15,232 nucleotides of DNA from Acholeplasmataceae bacterium UBA6235 (GCA_002441525.1 DJWH01000079.1:1-15232), one strand, 5' to 3'. Shown: positions 5,958 to 13,886, counted from the stretch's first letter. Notes: generated by a model not told the origin, from the sequence alone. Translations and numbers: made by a program.

Positions 5958-6824
5958 TTAAGCCTTGTTAACGGATCCGAACATGGTTAATTTTTCTCTA
6001 ACCACTTTCTTGATTGCTTCAACGCCTGGTGCTAATAATTTACGTGGGTCAAAGCCTTTGGATTCTAAGTCTTTACCAGCTTCGATGTATTTACGTGTAG
6101 CTTCAGCGAATGCCAATTGTAATTCAGTGTTAACGTTGATCTTTGTAACGCCTAAAGAGATCGCTTTTTTGATCATGTGTTCAGGAATACCTGTACCACC
6201 GTGTAATACTAGAGGTACTCTGTTGGTGACTCTTTGTACTTCTTGTAGTACATCGAAGTCTAAGCCTTTCCAGTTTGCAGGGTATTTACCGTGGATGTTA
6301 CCAATACCTGCTGCGAATAGGTCAACACCTAAGGACGCGATGAGTTCGCATTCTTTTGGATCAGCCAATTCACCTGCACCAATGACGCCGTCTTCTTCGC
6401 CGCCGATGGAACCAACTTCAGCTTCAACAGACACGCCTTTTGCGTGGCAAGCTGCGACGATTTCTCTGGTCTTTTCAACGTTTTCAGCGATTGGATAATG
6501 AGAACCGTCAAACATGATGGATGTGAATCCGGATTCTAATGCTTTGTATGCACCTTCATAAGTACCATGGTCTAGATGTACAGCTACTGGTACTGTGATG
6601 CCTTGTGACGCGATCAATTCTTTGACCATCGCCATGACTAAACGATAACCACCCATGTACTTAGCTGCGCCTTCAGATACGCCTAAGATGATTGGGGAGT
6701 TCAATTCTTGTGCAACTTGTAGGGTTGCTTTTGTCCATTCAAGGTTGTTGATGTTGATTTGAGCGACGCCATAACCGTTATCTCTAGCCTTGATTAACAT
6801 TTCTTTTGCAGAAACTAATGCCAT
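5958..6824 (-). CDS. fba: Class II fructose-1,6-bisphosphate aldolase
   Basis: A 288-aa zinc-dependent aldolase that interconverts fructose-1,6-bisphosphate with dihydroxyacetone phosphate and glyceraldehyde-3-phosphate in glycolysis. The catalytic aspartate and first zinc ligand are D85 and H86 in HLDHGT; the other zinc histidines are H178 (NIHGKY) and H208 (LHGGTG). The substrate loop SVEAEVGSIGGEEDG (132-146) and phosphate-binding segments GGTGIP and INVNTELQ (229-236) are intact. The length fits the short class IIB, FbaA-type enzyme of Bacillota. The start at 6824 has AGGAGG (6838-6833) eight bases upstream. It follows pyrG as in other Bacillota. It has its own promoter at 6864-6892, but with no clear pyrG terminator it may also receive read-through. 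A tagatose-bisphosphate aldolase is a less likely alternative. Confidence 0.95.
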   Translation of the reverse strand: MALVSAKEMLIKARDNGYGVAQININNLEWTKATLQVAQELNSPIILGVSEGAAKYMGGYRLVMAMVKELIASQGITVPVAVHLDHGTYEGAYKALESGFTSIMFDGSHYPIAENVEKTREIVAACHAKGVSVEAEVGSIGGEEDGVIGAGELADPKECELIASLGVDLFAAGIGNIHGKYPANWKGLDFDVLQEVQRVTNRVPLVLHGGTGIPEHMIKKAISLGVTKINVNTELQLAFAEATRKYIEAGKDLESKGFDPRKLLAPGVEAIKKVVREKLTMFGSVNKA

Positions 6825-6863
6825 TTTTATGTCCTCCTAGATTTATTGTAATGTCCATTATGT

Positions 6864-6892
6864 ATTATACGCTTAATTGCCTTATTTTACAA
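6864..6892 (-). promoter_or_regulatory. fba promoter
   Basis: TTGTAA (-35, 6892-6887) and TATAAT (-10, 6869-6864) on the minus strand with 17-base spacing. Predicted start near 6857. The -35 lies in an AT-rich palindrome at 6881-6897. Confidence 0.75.
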
Positions 6893-6897
6893 ATAAG
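6881..6897. promoter_or_regulatory. Palindrome over the fba -35
   Basis: CTTATTT (6881-6887) and AAATAAG (6891-6897) are perfect 7-bp inverted arms around TAC, covering the fba -35. There is no U-run after it, so it is not a pyrG terminator. It could be an operator or a chance AT-rich palindrome. Confidence 0.35.
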
Positions 6898-6916
6898 TAA
6901 TGCGTGAAAACGATTA

Positions 6917-8530
6917 TCATTTGTCTTGTTTATTCAGAATTGCTGCTTCGATGAATCCTTTAAAAATTGGATGAGGGCGAAGTGGTCTAGATAAGAACTC
7001 TGGATGGAACTGACAAGCGATAAAGAATGGGTGTTCAGGAATTTCAATCATCTCGACTAAGTTGAGTTTTTCGTGTAATCCAGAGAAAACCATGCCATAA
7101 GATTCAAAAGCTTCACGATAGGCATTATTGAACTCATAACGGTGGCGATGTCTTTCTTCAATGACATCTTTTTGATAGAGCTTTTGAGCCAATGTATTTG
7201 GTTTGATGTGACAGGTATATAGACCCAAACGTTGTGTCCCACCCAAATCTTTGGATAAATCTTGTGAGTGCATCAAATCGATGATTGGGTATTTGGTTGC
7301 TGGATCGATTTCAGTCGTTGTTGCTAGCCCAATACCCATGACATTTCTCGCAAACTCAATCGAAGCGAGTTGTAAACCATAACAAATGCCAAAGAATGGT
7401 ACGTTGTGGGTTCTCGCGTATTGAATGGCTGCCATTTTACCTTCGGTAGCACGTTCACCAAAGCCCCCCGGTACCAAGACACCGTCAGAACCGGCCAACA
7501 CTTCCTTCACATTTTCTGTATTGATTTTTTCTGCATTTAGATACTTGATGTTGATGTTTTTACCAAAGTGATAACCTGCATGTTTTAAGGATTCAGAAAC
7601 CGATAAATACGCATCATGAAGGCTGACATATTTACCTACCAATGCGATGTTGATGGTATCTTTTGCATGTTCAATCTTATGAATCAAATCCATCCACGGG
7701 GATAAATCAGCTTCCATCTTAGGTTCTAATTCAAAGTGTTCTAAAATCAAATCATCGATTTTTTGAGCCTTCAAGTTCGGAATGGTTTTATACAAGACAT
7801 CGACATCGACCGATTCAAATACGTGGTCTGTTTCTACGTCACAAAATAACGCAATCTTTTCTTTGGTCGATTTCGCAACCGGTACTTCACTTCTTAAAAC
7901 GATCATATCCGGTGAAATCCCTAAAGATCTCAATTCTTTAACCGAGTGTTGGGTCGGTTTGGTTTTAATTTCATTCGCTGCTCTTAAATATGGTAACAAG
8001 GTGGTGTGGATGTATAACGTGTTTTTATGCCCAAAATCACGTCTGGCTTGTCGGATGGCTTCTAAAAAAGGGAGCGATTCAATGTCCCCAACGGTCCCAC
8101 CAATTTCAGTGATGACCACATCCGCTTTAGATGATAAAGCAACCCGTTTCAAACGGTCTTTGATTTCATTCGTGATGTGTGGAATGACTTGGATGGTTGC
8201 GCCAAGGTAAACACCTTTACGTTCTTTATCGATGACGGTTTGATAGATTTTCCCTGTGGTTACTGAGGAATCTTTCGATAAGTTTTCATCGATGAAGCGT
8301 TCATAATGTCCTAAATCGAGGTCTGTTTCACAACCGTCATCGGTAACAAACACCTCACCATGTTGGTAAGGCGACAATGTGCCTGGGTCGACGTTGATAT
8401 ATGGGTCGAATTTTTGCATGAATACTTTGAGTCCACGACTCTTGAGTAGCTGTCCAACCGTGGACGCCATAATGCCTTTACCAAGCGATGAAACGACACC
8501 GCCGGTAACGAAAATAAACTTTGTTTTCAT
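6917..8530 (-). CDS. pyrG: CTP synthase (glutamine-hydrolysing)
   Basis: A 537-aa enzyme that aminates UTP to CTP using ATP and glutamine, the last step of pyrimidine nucleotide synthesis. The N-terminal synthetase domain starts with [11 protein letters not shown] (9-19), the ATP/UTP-binding loop. The class I glutaminase domain occupies about residues 290-537, with nucleophile C383 in GICYGLQ (GICLGMQ is the more usual form), the oxyanion-loop PGGFGER (354-360), and the H509-P-E511 pair. Length is normal. The start at 8530 has GAGGTGA at 8541-8535. It is downstream of rpoE and upstream of fba, a conserved Bacillota order. Its leader (8596-8531) carries a predicted CTP-sensing attenuator. No convincing terminator lies after the stop at 6917. 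Confidence 0.97.
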   Translation of the reverse strand: MKTKFIFVTGGVVSSLGKGIMASTVGQLLKSRGLKVFMQKFDPYINVDPGTLSPYQHGEVFVTDDGCETDLDLGHYERFIDENLSKDSSVTTGKIYQTVIDKERKGVYLGATIQVIPHITNEIKDRLKRVALSSKADVVITEIGGTVGDIESLPFLEAIRQARRDFGHKNTLYIHTTLLPYLRAANEIKTKPTQHSVKELRSLGISPDMIVLRSEVPVAKSTKEKIALFCDVETDHVFESVDVDVLYKTIPNLKAQKIDDLILEHFELEPKMEADLSPWMDLIHKIEHAKDTINIALVGKYVSLHDAYLSVSESLKHAGYHFGKNINIKYLNAEKINTENVKEVLAGSDGVLVPGGFGERATEGKMAAIQYARTHNVPFFGICYGLQLASIEFARNVMGIGLATTTEIDPATKYPIIDLMHSQDLSKDLGGTQRLGLYTCHIKPNTLAQKLYQKDVIEERHRHRYEFNNAYREAFESYGMVFSGLHEKLNLVEMIEIPEHPFFIACQFHPEFLSRPLRPHPIFKGFIEAAILNKQDK

Positions 8531-8555
8531 CTCTTCACCTCGAAAAATATAAAAT

Positions 8556-8583
8556 AAAAAGGTCTCCCTTTACAGGAGACCTT
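8556..8583 (-). terminator. pyrG leader attenuator (terminator hairpin)
   Basis: On the minus strand AAGGTCTCC (8583-8575) pairs perfectly with GGAGACCTT (8567-8559) around a 7-base loop, then TTTTT, A, TTTT. It lies between the pyrG promoter and the pyrG ribosome binding site, so it must be read through for expression. The 5' arm contains a pyrimidine run UCUCCU (8579-8574) able to pair with an extra G-run at the transcript's 5' end, as in the known pyrG mechanism of Bacillus subtilis. Confidence 0.85.
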
Positions 8584-8592
8584 ATATGAGTT

Positions 8593-8631
8593 GCCCTTCT
8601 TAATTATATCAAATAAAAATCGGTGAAGCAA
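8593..8631 (-). promoter_or_regulatory. pyrG promoter with GGGC start site
   Basis: TTGCTT (-35, 8631-8626), 17-base spacing, TGA extended -10, and TATAAT (8608-8603) on the minus strand. Seven bases past the -10 lies GGGC (8596-8593), so the transcript should begin GGGC. In Bacillus subtilis pyrG a GGGC start lets polymerase slip and add extra G when CTP, needed at position +4, is scarce. The promoter starts nine bases beyond the rpoE stop. Confidence 0.85.
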
Positions 8632-8639
8632 CGAGAATT

Positions 8640-9167
8640 TTACTTGTCGTACATGTCTTCGTAATCGTCCATGATTTCGTTGTAATCATCGTCGTCGAAG
8701 TCAATGTCTTCTTCATCTTCAATAATGATGGCGTCTTCATCGTCAAGTAGTAAGTCTTCCTCTTCTTCATCGTCAGGAAGGATACCATCTTCTTCTTCAT
8801 CGTCTTCTTCATCATCTTTGAGTTCGATTTCGTCTTCTTCAGGAATATAGTAGTCGTCAACAGTCAATGTGTCGTCTTCTTCTTCCTCTACCACTTCTTC
8901 AGTGGTGTTGAAGTAAGAACCATCTTTATCCCAAAGTTCAAGGTTATTTTCTTTTAGATCCCATTCATCATTGCCACAAAAAACGAATTTTGCTGACAAG
9001 GTCATGTCAATGTATAGTTGTGTTAATTTTTCAGTGTCTTCTTTAGAGATTTCTTTAAGTGATGCCACTGATTCTAATAAATCGTAGATATTCTTTTTGC
9101 CTTCTGATCTTAAAATCTCTTCAGCAATTTCAACCATGGATTTGTTTACATACGTTTGTTTAGCCAT
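8640..9167 (-). CDS. rpoE: DNA-directed RNA polymerase delta subunit
   Basis: A 175-aa accessory subunit of Gram-positive RNA polymerase that weakens non-specific and unstable polymerase-nucleic acid complexes and sharpens promoter response to initiating NTP. Residues 1-90 form the HARE-HTH fold (YVNKSMVEIAEEILRSEGKKNIYDLLESVA and the FVFCGNDEWDLKE strand pair). Residues from about 92 to the end are an extreme Asp/Glu-rich tail, the hallmark of delta; this low-complexity stretch also creates spurious open frames. The start at 9167 has AGGAGG eight bases or fewer upstream (9178-9173). Its own promoter is at 9192-9220. It precedes pyrG as in Bacillus. No terminator is seen before the pyrG promoter. 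The name rpoE here is the delta subunit, not the E. coli sigma factor. Confidence 0.93.
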   Translation of the reverse strand: MAKQTYVNKSMVEIAEEILRSEGKKNIYDLLESVASLKEISKEDTEKLTQLYIDMTLSAKFVFCGNDEWDLKENNLELWDKDGSYFNTTEEVVEEEEDDTLTVDDYYIPEEDEIELKDDEEDDEEEDGILPDDEEEEDLLLDDEDAIIIEDEEDIDFDDDDYNEIMDDYEDMYDK

Positions 9168-9191
9168 AGTTTCCTCCTAAAATACTATATT

Positions 9192-9220
9192 ATTGTATAC
9201 GATGTGCTATGTTTTTGCAA
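9192..9220 (-). promoter_or_regulatory. rpoE promoter
   Basis: TTGCAA (9220-9215) and TACAAT (9197-9192) on the minus strand with 17-base spacing, right after the stop of the DUF1934-like gene at 9226. Predicted start near 9185. Confidence 0.7.
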
Positions 9221-9225
9221 GACTT

Positions 9226-9573
9226 TTATTTGAATAATCGAAATTGCACGATTTTCTCGGTGGTAACGCCTTCGATTTGATGGCGATAGCCAATTTCAAT
9301 CAAATCTGGCGTTACAATTAAGTCGTGTGTTTCGACAATAGACTTAAATAGGATGCCTTCTTGACGATAATACCCCATCGTTCTCTGATGGGGAATATAC
9401 GATTCTTGGAAAGAAACTTCGCCAGTGCGTCTGATTAAAACCTCGTTTAAATTGTAATAAACGGTGACGAGGCTAGCGGTGTTTGGATCCTGATATGTGA
9501 TTTTTCCTGGTTCAAAAGTTGAATCGACTTGAAAGCTTTCTATTTGTCCGTCAGTAGTGATTGTTAGGATCAT
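9226..9573 (-). CDS. DUF1934 (YwiB-like) family protein
   Basis: A 115-aa protein, probably cytosolic, with a mostly beta-strand pattern. It resembles the YwiB/DUF1934 family, a calycin-type beta barrel: a central NEVLIRRTGEVSFQESYIPHQRTMGYY segment (43-69) corresponds to the conserved 'Arg-x-Gly-x-...-Gly-x-Tyr' part of the family. The biochemical role of this family is unknown. The ATG overlaps the stop of the upstream 92-aa gene in an ATGA, indicating translational coupling in the dnaX-recR operon. No terminator follows; the rpoE promoter comes next. In related bacteria a DUF1934 gene can sit close to argS or rpoE, which agrees with the placement here. The family assignment is by eye. Confidence 0.65.
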   Translation of the reverse strand: MILTITTDGQIESFQVDSTFEPGKITYQDPNTASLVTVYYNLNEVLIRRTGEVSFQESYIPHQRTMGYYRQEGILFKSIVETHDLIVTPDLIEIGYRHQIEGVTTEKIVQFRLFK

Positions 9574-9848
9574 GCCATCAAGATTCTAGCTAAGACGATG
9601 ATAGCTAAAATAACGACCACGATGATGAGTAACTTCATCATCTTTTTCGCGATTGCGAACACACCGAAAATGATGACTACAGCAAGCCCTAGAGTGCCAA
9701 GAATCTTCATCCATTCAGGTAGTGGCATGATGACGTCGTTGTAGAAGTTAAGAGCGAGCCCATCAAAATCTACCAATTCTTCCAACATGGTGTCTAAATC
9801 CCCGAAAATACTCATTAAGAATGCCCAAATTTGATCTAGAATTTCCAT
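9570..9848 (-). CDS. Small membrane protein, unknown function (92 aa)
   Basis: A 92-aa protein I cannot assign. The first 45 residues are amphipathic and acidic (EILDQIWAFLMSIFGDLDTMLEELVDFDG). Two hydrophobic segments follow, about 49-66 (ILGTLGLAVVIIFGVFAI) and 71-90 (MKLLIIVVVILAIIVLARIL), with a lysine pair between them, so it is probably a membrane hairpin. The start at 9848 is chosen because AGGAGA (9862-9857) is eight bases away; the TTG at 9854 would be two bases from it. It sits between recR and the DUF1934 gene, overlapping the latter by ATGA, so it belongs to the dnaX operon. Its slot resembles that of bofA in Bacillus but the sequence does not resemble BofA. Confidence 0.8.
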   Translation of the reverse strand: MEILDQIWAFLMSIFGDLDTMLEELVDFDGLALNFYNDVIMPLPEWMKILGTLGLAVVIIFGVFAIAKKMMKLLIIVVVILAIIVLARILMA

Positions 9849-9861
9849 ATACAATTTCTCC

Positions 9862-10455
9862 TTATTCGTACTTTTGTCTATTATTCAGTGCGAGTTCTAG
9901 GGTGTGATCATCCGCGAAACTTAAATCCGCACCGACTGGAATGCCATATGCAATACGAGAAACCTTGATGCCTTTAGGTTTGAGTAATTCTTTTAAGTAC
10001 TGTGCGGTGAGTTCCCCTTCCACAGTACCTGCCAAAGACAGGATGATTTCTTCAATCCCATTCAATCGTTGAAACAATGATTCAATGTTTAAATCTTCTG
10101 GGCCAATGCCTCTAGAAAAATCAATTGAACCACCCAATACATGGTATAGCCCATGGTAGATTGGGTTGCGTTCCAAGACGAACACATCTTTGTCTTCCGA
10201 AACCACCATGATGGTGTTTCGTTCACGGTTAAGGTCTTCACAAATCGGGCAGTGACTTTCCATTAAGGTGCCACACACTGGACAATGTGAGATGTTTTGT
10301 TTCGCTTCAACCAAATGTTGGCTGAATGCGTCGATTTGATCTTTTTCAATCGTAGAGATGGTATAAAGTGCCAATCGTTCTGCGGTCTTTTTACCAATGC
10401 CAGGAAATTTTTTAAAATCTTCTACGAGTTTTAAAAAACTTTCAGGGTATTTCAT
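9862..10455 (-). CDS. recR: Recombination mediator RecR
   Basis: A 197-aa protein that, with RecO and RecF, loads RecA onto SSB-coated gapped DNA in recombinational repair. It has an N-terminal helix-hairpin-helix (FPGIGKKTAERLALY, 17-31), a C4 zinc finger (C58, C61, C69, C72) and a Toprim domain (about 80-175) with the LAGTVEGELTA motif (141-151, usually N-x-TxEGE). A Walker-A-like segment is not expected. The ATG shares one base with the stop of ybaB (TAATG), so translation is coupled. The dnaX-ybaB-recR order is conserved in many bacteria. Length is normal. The stop overlaps the ribosome binding site of the next gene. Confidence 0.96.
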   Translation of the reverse strand: MKYPESFLKLVEDFKKFPGIGKKTAERLALYTISTIEKDQIDAFSQHLVEAKQNISHCPVCGTLMESHCPICEDLNRERNTIMVVSEDKDVFVLERNPIYHGLYHVLGGSIDFSRGIGPEDLNIESLFQRLNGIEEIILSLAGTVEGELTAQYLKELLKPKGIKVSRIAYGIPVGADLSFADDHTLELALNNRQKYE

Positions 10456-10745
10456 TAGAATCCGCCAAACCCCATACCAGCTGTGAATTTGCTCATTTCT
10501 TGGTTGGTGGTCTTATCCACGACTTCAACCGCGTTATTGATGGCTGCTAAAATCGCGTCTTGTAACATTTCGACATCTTCCAGTAACTCTTCAGAAATCT
10601 TAATGTCGACCACTTGATGAGAACCTAACATGACCACTCTAACACCTGAAGCGGTGCCCGTAAATTCGGTCATTTGTAATCTTTCTTGGGTTTCTTGCAT
10701 CTCTTTTTGAATCTTTTGTAACTTTTTAATCATGCCTGCATTCAT
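10455..10745 (-). CDS. ybaB: Nucleoid-associated protein YbaB/EbfC
   Basis: A 96-aa DNA-binding protein of the YbaB/EbfC family, which forms dimers with long helical tweezers. The N-terminal helix (residues 4-27, KKLQKIQKEMQETQERLQ) and the VVMLGSHQVVDIKISEELLED segment (37-57) match the family. The C-terminal end (MGFGGF) is Met- and Gly-rich as usual. The start at 10745 has AGGAG (10757-10753) seven bases away, overlapping the dnaX end. The gene lies between dnaX and recR, the canonical location. Confidence 0.93.
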   Translation of the reverse strand: MNAGMIKKLQKIQKEMQETQERLQMTEFTGTASGVRVVMLGSHQVVDIKISEELLEDVEMLQDAILAAINNAVEVVDKTTNQEMSKFTAGMGFGGF

Positions 10746-10749
10746 ATAA

Positions 10750-12468
10750 TTACTCCTTTATCATGACTTTGTCTTTGCCAAAGAAATCAATGGCTAAGGA
10801 TACAGATCCTGGTTGCCAAGACTCTTCTACGGCTTCATATAAACCTAAATCGAGTTTAGGTAAGGTTGGTTTTTTATTCCCTTCACGCCATTGTTTTGCA
10901 AAACTGTCAAACAATACTTGCCATGAAGCTTCATCGATACAGATGTAATCATCGATGAGTTTGGTTTTACTATTCAGAATTTCAAATACCAACTGTTTTG
11001 TGTTTGGTTTTAACATCATTTGACAATTGATTTTATCTGGATAGACCAAGAGAATTTCTTTATCGCTGGCTGCTACCAACTTGCCTTCATGTAATAACAT
11101 GGCTGCGGCTTGTAGTTTCGCATCCTTTATTTGTGGGAGTCGTTCCCACCCTTTTAATAACAAGGCTTTTTTATCAATATTGGCGTTTTGTAGTAGTCTT
11201 TCGACATCTTGGACAGTGACCAATGGTTTTTTATCCGAAATGGTGGGTTCAGGACTGGTTGGTTCGATGGATTCTTTTTCTTCGACCACGCGTCTGATTT
11301 CTCGAGGGGCTGTCTTCAATTTGGAAATGTCGAATTCTAACCCTTTAATGCGTTCTTGAAGGCCTTGGAGTTGTTCTTGATATTGGATACGGTCCATATT
11401 TTGATGGTCAATCATCTTCACAATTGCAAGTTCAAGATAGGCACGTTTTTGATTGCTCCACTTGATATCATTTTGTGTACCATTAAGCACTTCAAGGTAG
11501 AAGTAAATGCGGTCATTGGAATATTGTTTTGACAAATCTTCCACATATTTGGTTGGTCGAATGGCGTCAAATACGACATTCTTTTCAATCAATAAGTCTC
11601 TTAGTGTGGCGATTAAATCTGAAACTATCTTGTTCACTTCTTTACCATCTTCGATCATGTCGTTGAGTAAAGAAAAGGCTTCAGTGGTTTTTTTATGGTA
11701 GATAAAATCCAACAATTGAATCAGATTTTGTTTAGATACGCTGCCTGATACGGCGTAAATATCTTCTTCGGTGACGTTTTCGTCAGCGAATGAAATGGCT
11801 TGGTCTAATAAACTGAGTGCGTCTCTAAGTCCGCCTTCAGCGTATCGCGCAACTTCGCGAATGGCTTCATCTGTGATTTTGATGTTTTCGATGTCGCGAA
11901 TTTCTTTGAGTTTTTTCTCGATATCGGATGGTGAAATCCCTCTAAAATCGAAGCGTTGGCATCTCGATAAAATCGTGGATGGAATCTTATTTGGTTCGGT
12001 GGTTGCGAGAATGAAAATGACGTGTTTAGGTGGTTCTTCCAATGTCTTTAACAAGGCATTGAATGCACCAGTAGATAACATGTGCACTTCATCGATGATA
12101 TATACTTTGAACTTACCCATACTTGGTAAGTATTTGACTTTTTCTCTTAAATCTCGGATTTCATCCACACCATTGTTGGATGCGGCGTCTATTTCAACGA
12201 CATCGCCAATGGTATTGGATTGGATGGCTTTACAAGTCGCACATTCACCACAAGCATCCTTGATAGGGGCTTTCTCGCAGTTGACTGCTTTAGCCAAAAT
12301 TTTCGCGATACTGGTTTTACCGGTACCACGAGGTCCACTGAATAAATAGGCATGTGCAATTTTGTCATGTAACAAGGCATTTTGTAATGTCTTGACGATG
12401 ACTTCTTGTCCGGCTACTTCTTTAAATGTTCTGGGTCTATACGTTCTGTATAACGCTTGATAGGACAT
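10750..12468 (-). CDS. dnaX: DNA polymerase III subunit gamma/tau
   Basis: A 572-aa AAA+ clamp-loader ATPase that loads the sliding clamp and couples it to polymerase III. Walker A is GPRGTGKT (45-52), zinc-site cysteines are C64, C73, C76 and C79, Walker B is DEVH (126-129), the sensor 1 segment ATTEPNKIP is at 155-163 and the Ser-Arg-Cys arginine finger is at 168-170. Domain III follows, and a coiled and variable tau region (about 365-572) ends the protein. Length is close to that of Bacillus DnaX. The start at 12468 has AGGAG (12481-12477) eight bases away; a GTG at 12477 would overlap that site. It leads the operon dnaX-ybaB-recR-92aa-DUF1934. There is no obvious frameshift signal for a shorter gamma form. 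Confidence 0.95.
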   Translation of the reverse strand: MSYQALYRTYRPRTFKEVAGQEVIVKTLQNALLHDKIAHAYLFSGPRGTGKTSIAKILAKAVNCEKAPIKDACGECATCKAIQSNTIGDVVEIDAASNNGVDEIRDLREKVKYLPSMGKFKVYIIDEVHMLSTGAFNALLKTLEEPPKHVIFILATTEPNKIPSTILSRCQRFDFRGISPSDIEKKLKEIRDIENIKITDEAIREVARYAEGGLRDALSLLDQAISFADENVTEEDIYAVSGSVSKQNLIQLLDFIYHKKTTEAFSLLNDMIEDGKEVNKIVSDLIATLRDLLIEKNVVFDAIRPTKYVEDLSKQYSNDRIYFYLEVLNGTQNDIKWSNQKRAYLELAIVKMIDHQNMDRIQYQEQLQGLQERIKGLEFDISKLKTAPREIRRVVEEKESIEPTSPEPTISDKKPLVTVQDVERLLQNANIDKKALLLKGWERLPQIKDAKLQAAAMLLHEGKLVAASDKEILLVYPDKINCQMMLKPNTKQLVFEILNSKTKLIDDYICIDEASWQVLFDSFAKQWREGNKKPTLPKLDLGLYEAVEESWQPGSVSLAIDFFGKDKVMIKE

Positions 12469-12491
12469 ATCGCACACTCCTTTGCTTTTGT

Positions 12492-12520
12492 ATTATATCA
12501 TATATGATATGAATTGTTAC
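12492..12520 (-). promoter_or_regulatory. dnaX operon promoter
   Basis: TATAAT (12497-12492) on the minus strand, preceded by TGA (extended -10), with GTAACA (12520-12515) as a partial -35 at 17-base spacing that overlaps the mnmE stop codon. The predicted start near 12485 gives a leader of about 17 bases with only the ribosome binding site. So dnaX is likely expressed separately from mnmE. Confidence 0.65.
12495..12510. promoter_or_regulatory. Perfect 16-bp palindrome on the dnaX -10
   Basis: ATATCATATATGATAT (12495-12510) is fully self-complementary and overlaps the -10 box and the extended -10 of the dnaX promoter. It could be an operator for a dimeric regulator or an AT-rich coincidence. 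Confidence 0.4.
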
Positions 12521-13866
12521 TTGCCTAAACAAAATTTAGAAAATAATTCGCTGATTAAATCTTCAGGATGATAATCCCCTGTGATTTCACCTAGGGTTTG
12601 CCACGCTTTCTTTAAATCTATCTCAGTCATATCGATTGGCATATCAATCATAATCGCGTTTAAAACATCATCCAAGGATTGAATGGTTCCTTTAATTTTG
12701 CCAATATGACGCATGTTTGAGATGACATTGAAGTCTTTTTCTTGGATATCTTCCATACCCAATACTTTGACGATTTCTTTTTCTAAATCCATTAAACCTT
12801 CTTTGGTTAATGTGGATAAGCTCAACATATGGATATCTAAATCAATGGCTTTACTTAAATCATTTTTATTGCCAACAATGATGCGTTTTTTGTCTTTAGT
12901 TGCGTCGAGTAATTCAATATCTTCTTTAGATATCTTTCGGCTTTGGTCTAAAACCAATATGATCAATTCCGCTTCATCAATGGCTTTTTTGGAACGATCC
13001 ACACCGATTTTTTCAACCACATCGATGGTTTCTCTAATACCAGCTGTATCTATCAAATTGAGGGTAATATTACCAATGTTGATGTAAGCTTCAATGGTAT
13101 CTCTGGTGGTACCTTCAATGTCCGTGACAATCGCTCTTTCCTCGTTTAAAAGGGCGTTTAGTAATGAGCTTTTACCTACATTTGGTTTACCGACAATCGC
13201 CGTTTTAACCCCTTCACGCATGATTTTACCTTTATTAGAATCATCCAATAAGCGGATGAGTTTTTGTCTGATTTCGATGACTTCTGGTTTGATCAATTCA
13301 TTGCCCATGGTGGTTGCGTCATCGTATTCTGGATAATCGATATTCACTTCGATTTGTGCAATGATATTGAGCAGTTCACCACGGATGTTTTCAATGCCTT
13401 TTTTGATATCTCCACGAAGACCGGATAATGCCAATTTCATCGCGTTTTCGTTTTTTGCGTGAATGAGGTCCATGATGGCTTCTGCTTGAGTTAAATCGAT
13501 GCGTCCATTGACATAAGCACGCTTGGAAAATTCGCCTGGTTCGGCCAGTTTGATACCCGTTTCTAATACACGCTCAAGTACTTTTTGAGTCACTAAAATA
13601 CCCCCGTGACACGAGATTTCAACGGTGTCTTCGGCGGTAAATGTTTTAGGGGCTTTCATGACGGTAACCATGACTTCATCGATGACGTTGCCGAGTTTAT
13701 CGGTGATGTGTCCATAGGTGACTGTATGACTCTTCATTTTTAGTAAGTTTCTGCCTTTGAATACTTGATTAGCTAGTCTGATTGACTCACTACCCGAGAT
13801 TCGAATAATCGCGATGCCGGCAGTGCCAAATGGCGTCGCAATCGCAGCGATGGTATCGTAAATCAT
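12517..13866 (-). CDS. mnmE: tRNA uridine-34 modification GTPase MnmE
   Basis: A 449-aa GTPase that, with MnmG, installs the carboxymethylaminomethyl (or aminomethyl) group on U34 of tRNAs ending in A or G. The N-terminal folate-binding domain begins DTIAAIATPFGTAGIAIIRISG. The G domain has G1 GKPNVGKS (226-233), G2 TT in EGTTRD (251-256), G3 DTAG (273-276) and G4 NKND (333-336). The protein ends in FCLGK (445-449), the conserved C-terminal Cys-x-Gly-Lys. Length is normal. The start at 13866 has only a weak AGGA site, 13 bases upstream of the ATG (GTGATGAC lies between). A -10 box at 13887 gives it its own promoter. Confidence 0.96.
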   Translation of the reverse strand: MIYDTIAAIATPFGTAGIAIIRISGSESIRLANQVFKGRNLLKMKSHTVTYGHITDKLGNVIDEVMVTVMKAPKTFTAEDTVEISCHGGILVTQKVLERVLETGIKLAEPGEFSKRAYVNGRIDLTQAEAIMDLIHAKNENAMKLALSGLRGDIKKGIENIRGELLNIIAQIEVNIDYPEYDDATTMGNELIKPEVIEIRQKLIRLLDDSNKGKIMREGVKTAIVGKPNVGKSSLLNALLNEERAIVTDIEGTTRDTIEAYINIGNITLNLIDTAGIRETIDVVEKIGVDRSKKAIDEAELIILVLDQSRKISKEDIELLDATKDKKRIIVGNKNDLSKAIDLDIHMLSLSTLTKEGLMDLEKEIVKVLGMEDIQEKDFNVISNMRHIGKIKGTIQSLDDVLNAIMIDMPIDMTEIDLKKAWQTLGEITGDYHPEDLISELFSKFCLGK

Positions 13867-13886
13867 GTCATCACATCCTATGAAAT

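Noticed and set aside
5965..6498. 177-aa frame on + inside fba.
   Set aside because: Antisense shadow of a strong aldolase gene; no ribosome site and low-complexity protein.
7782..8210. 142-aa frame on + inside pyrG.
   Set aside because: Antisense shadow of conserved CTP synthase codons; no ribosome site.
8609..8860. Lys/Met/Thr-rich frame within rpoE.
   Set aside because: Created by frame-shifted reading of the GAA/GAT repeats that encode the acidic tail.
11688..11694. Run of seven A on the dnaX coding strand as a tau/gamma frameshift site.
   Set aside because: In-frame Lys codons at about residue 260, inside the essential core and too early for a useful gamma product.
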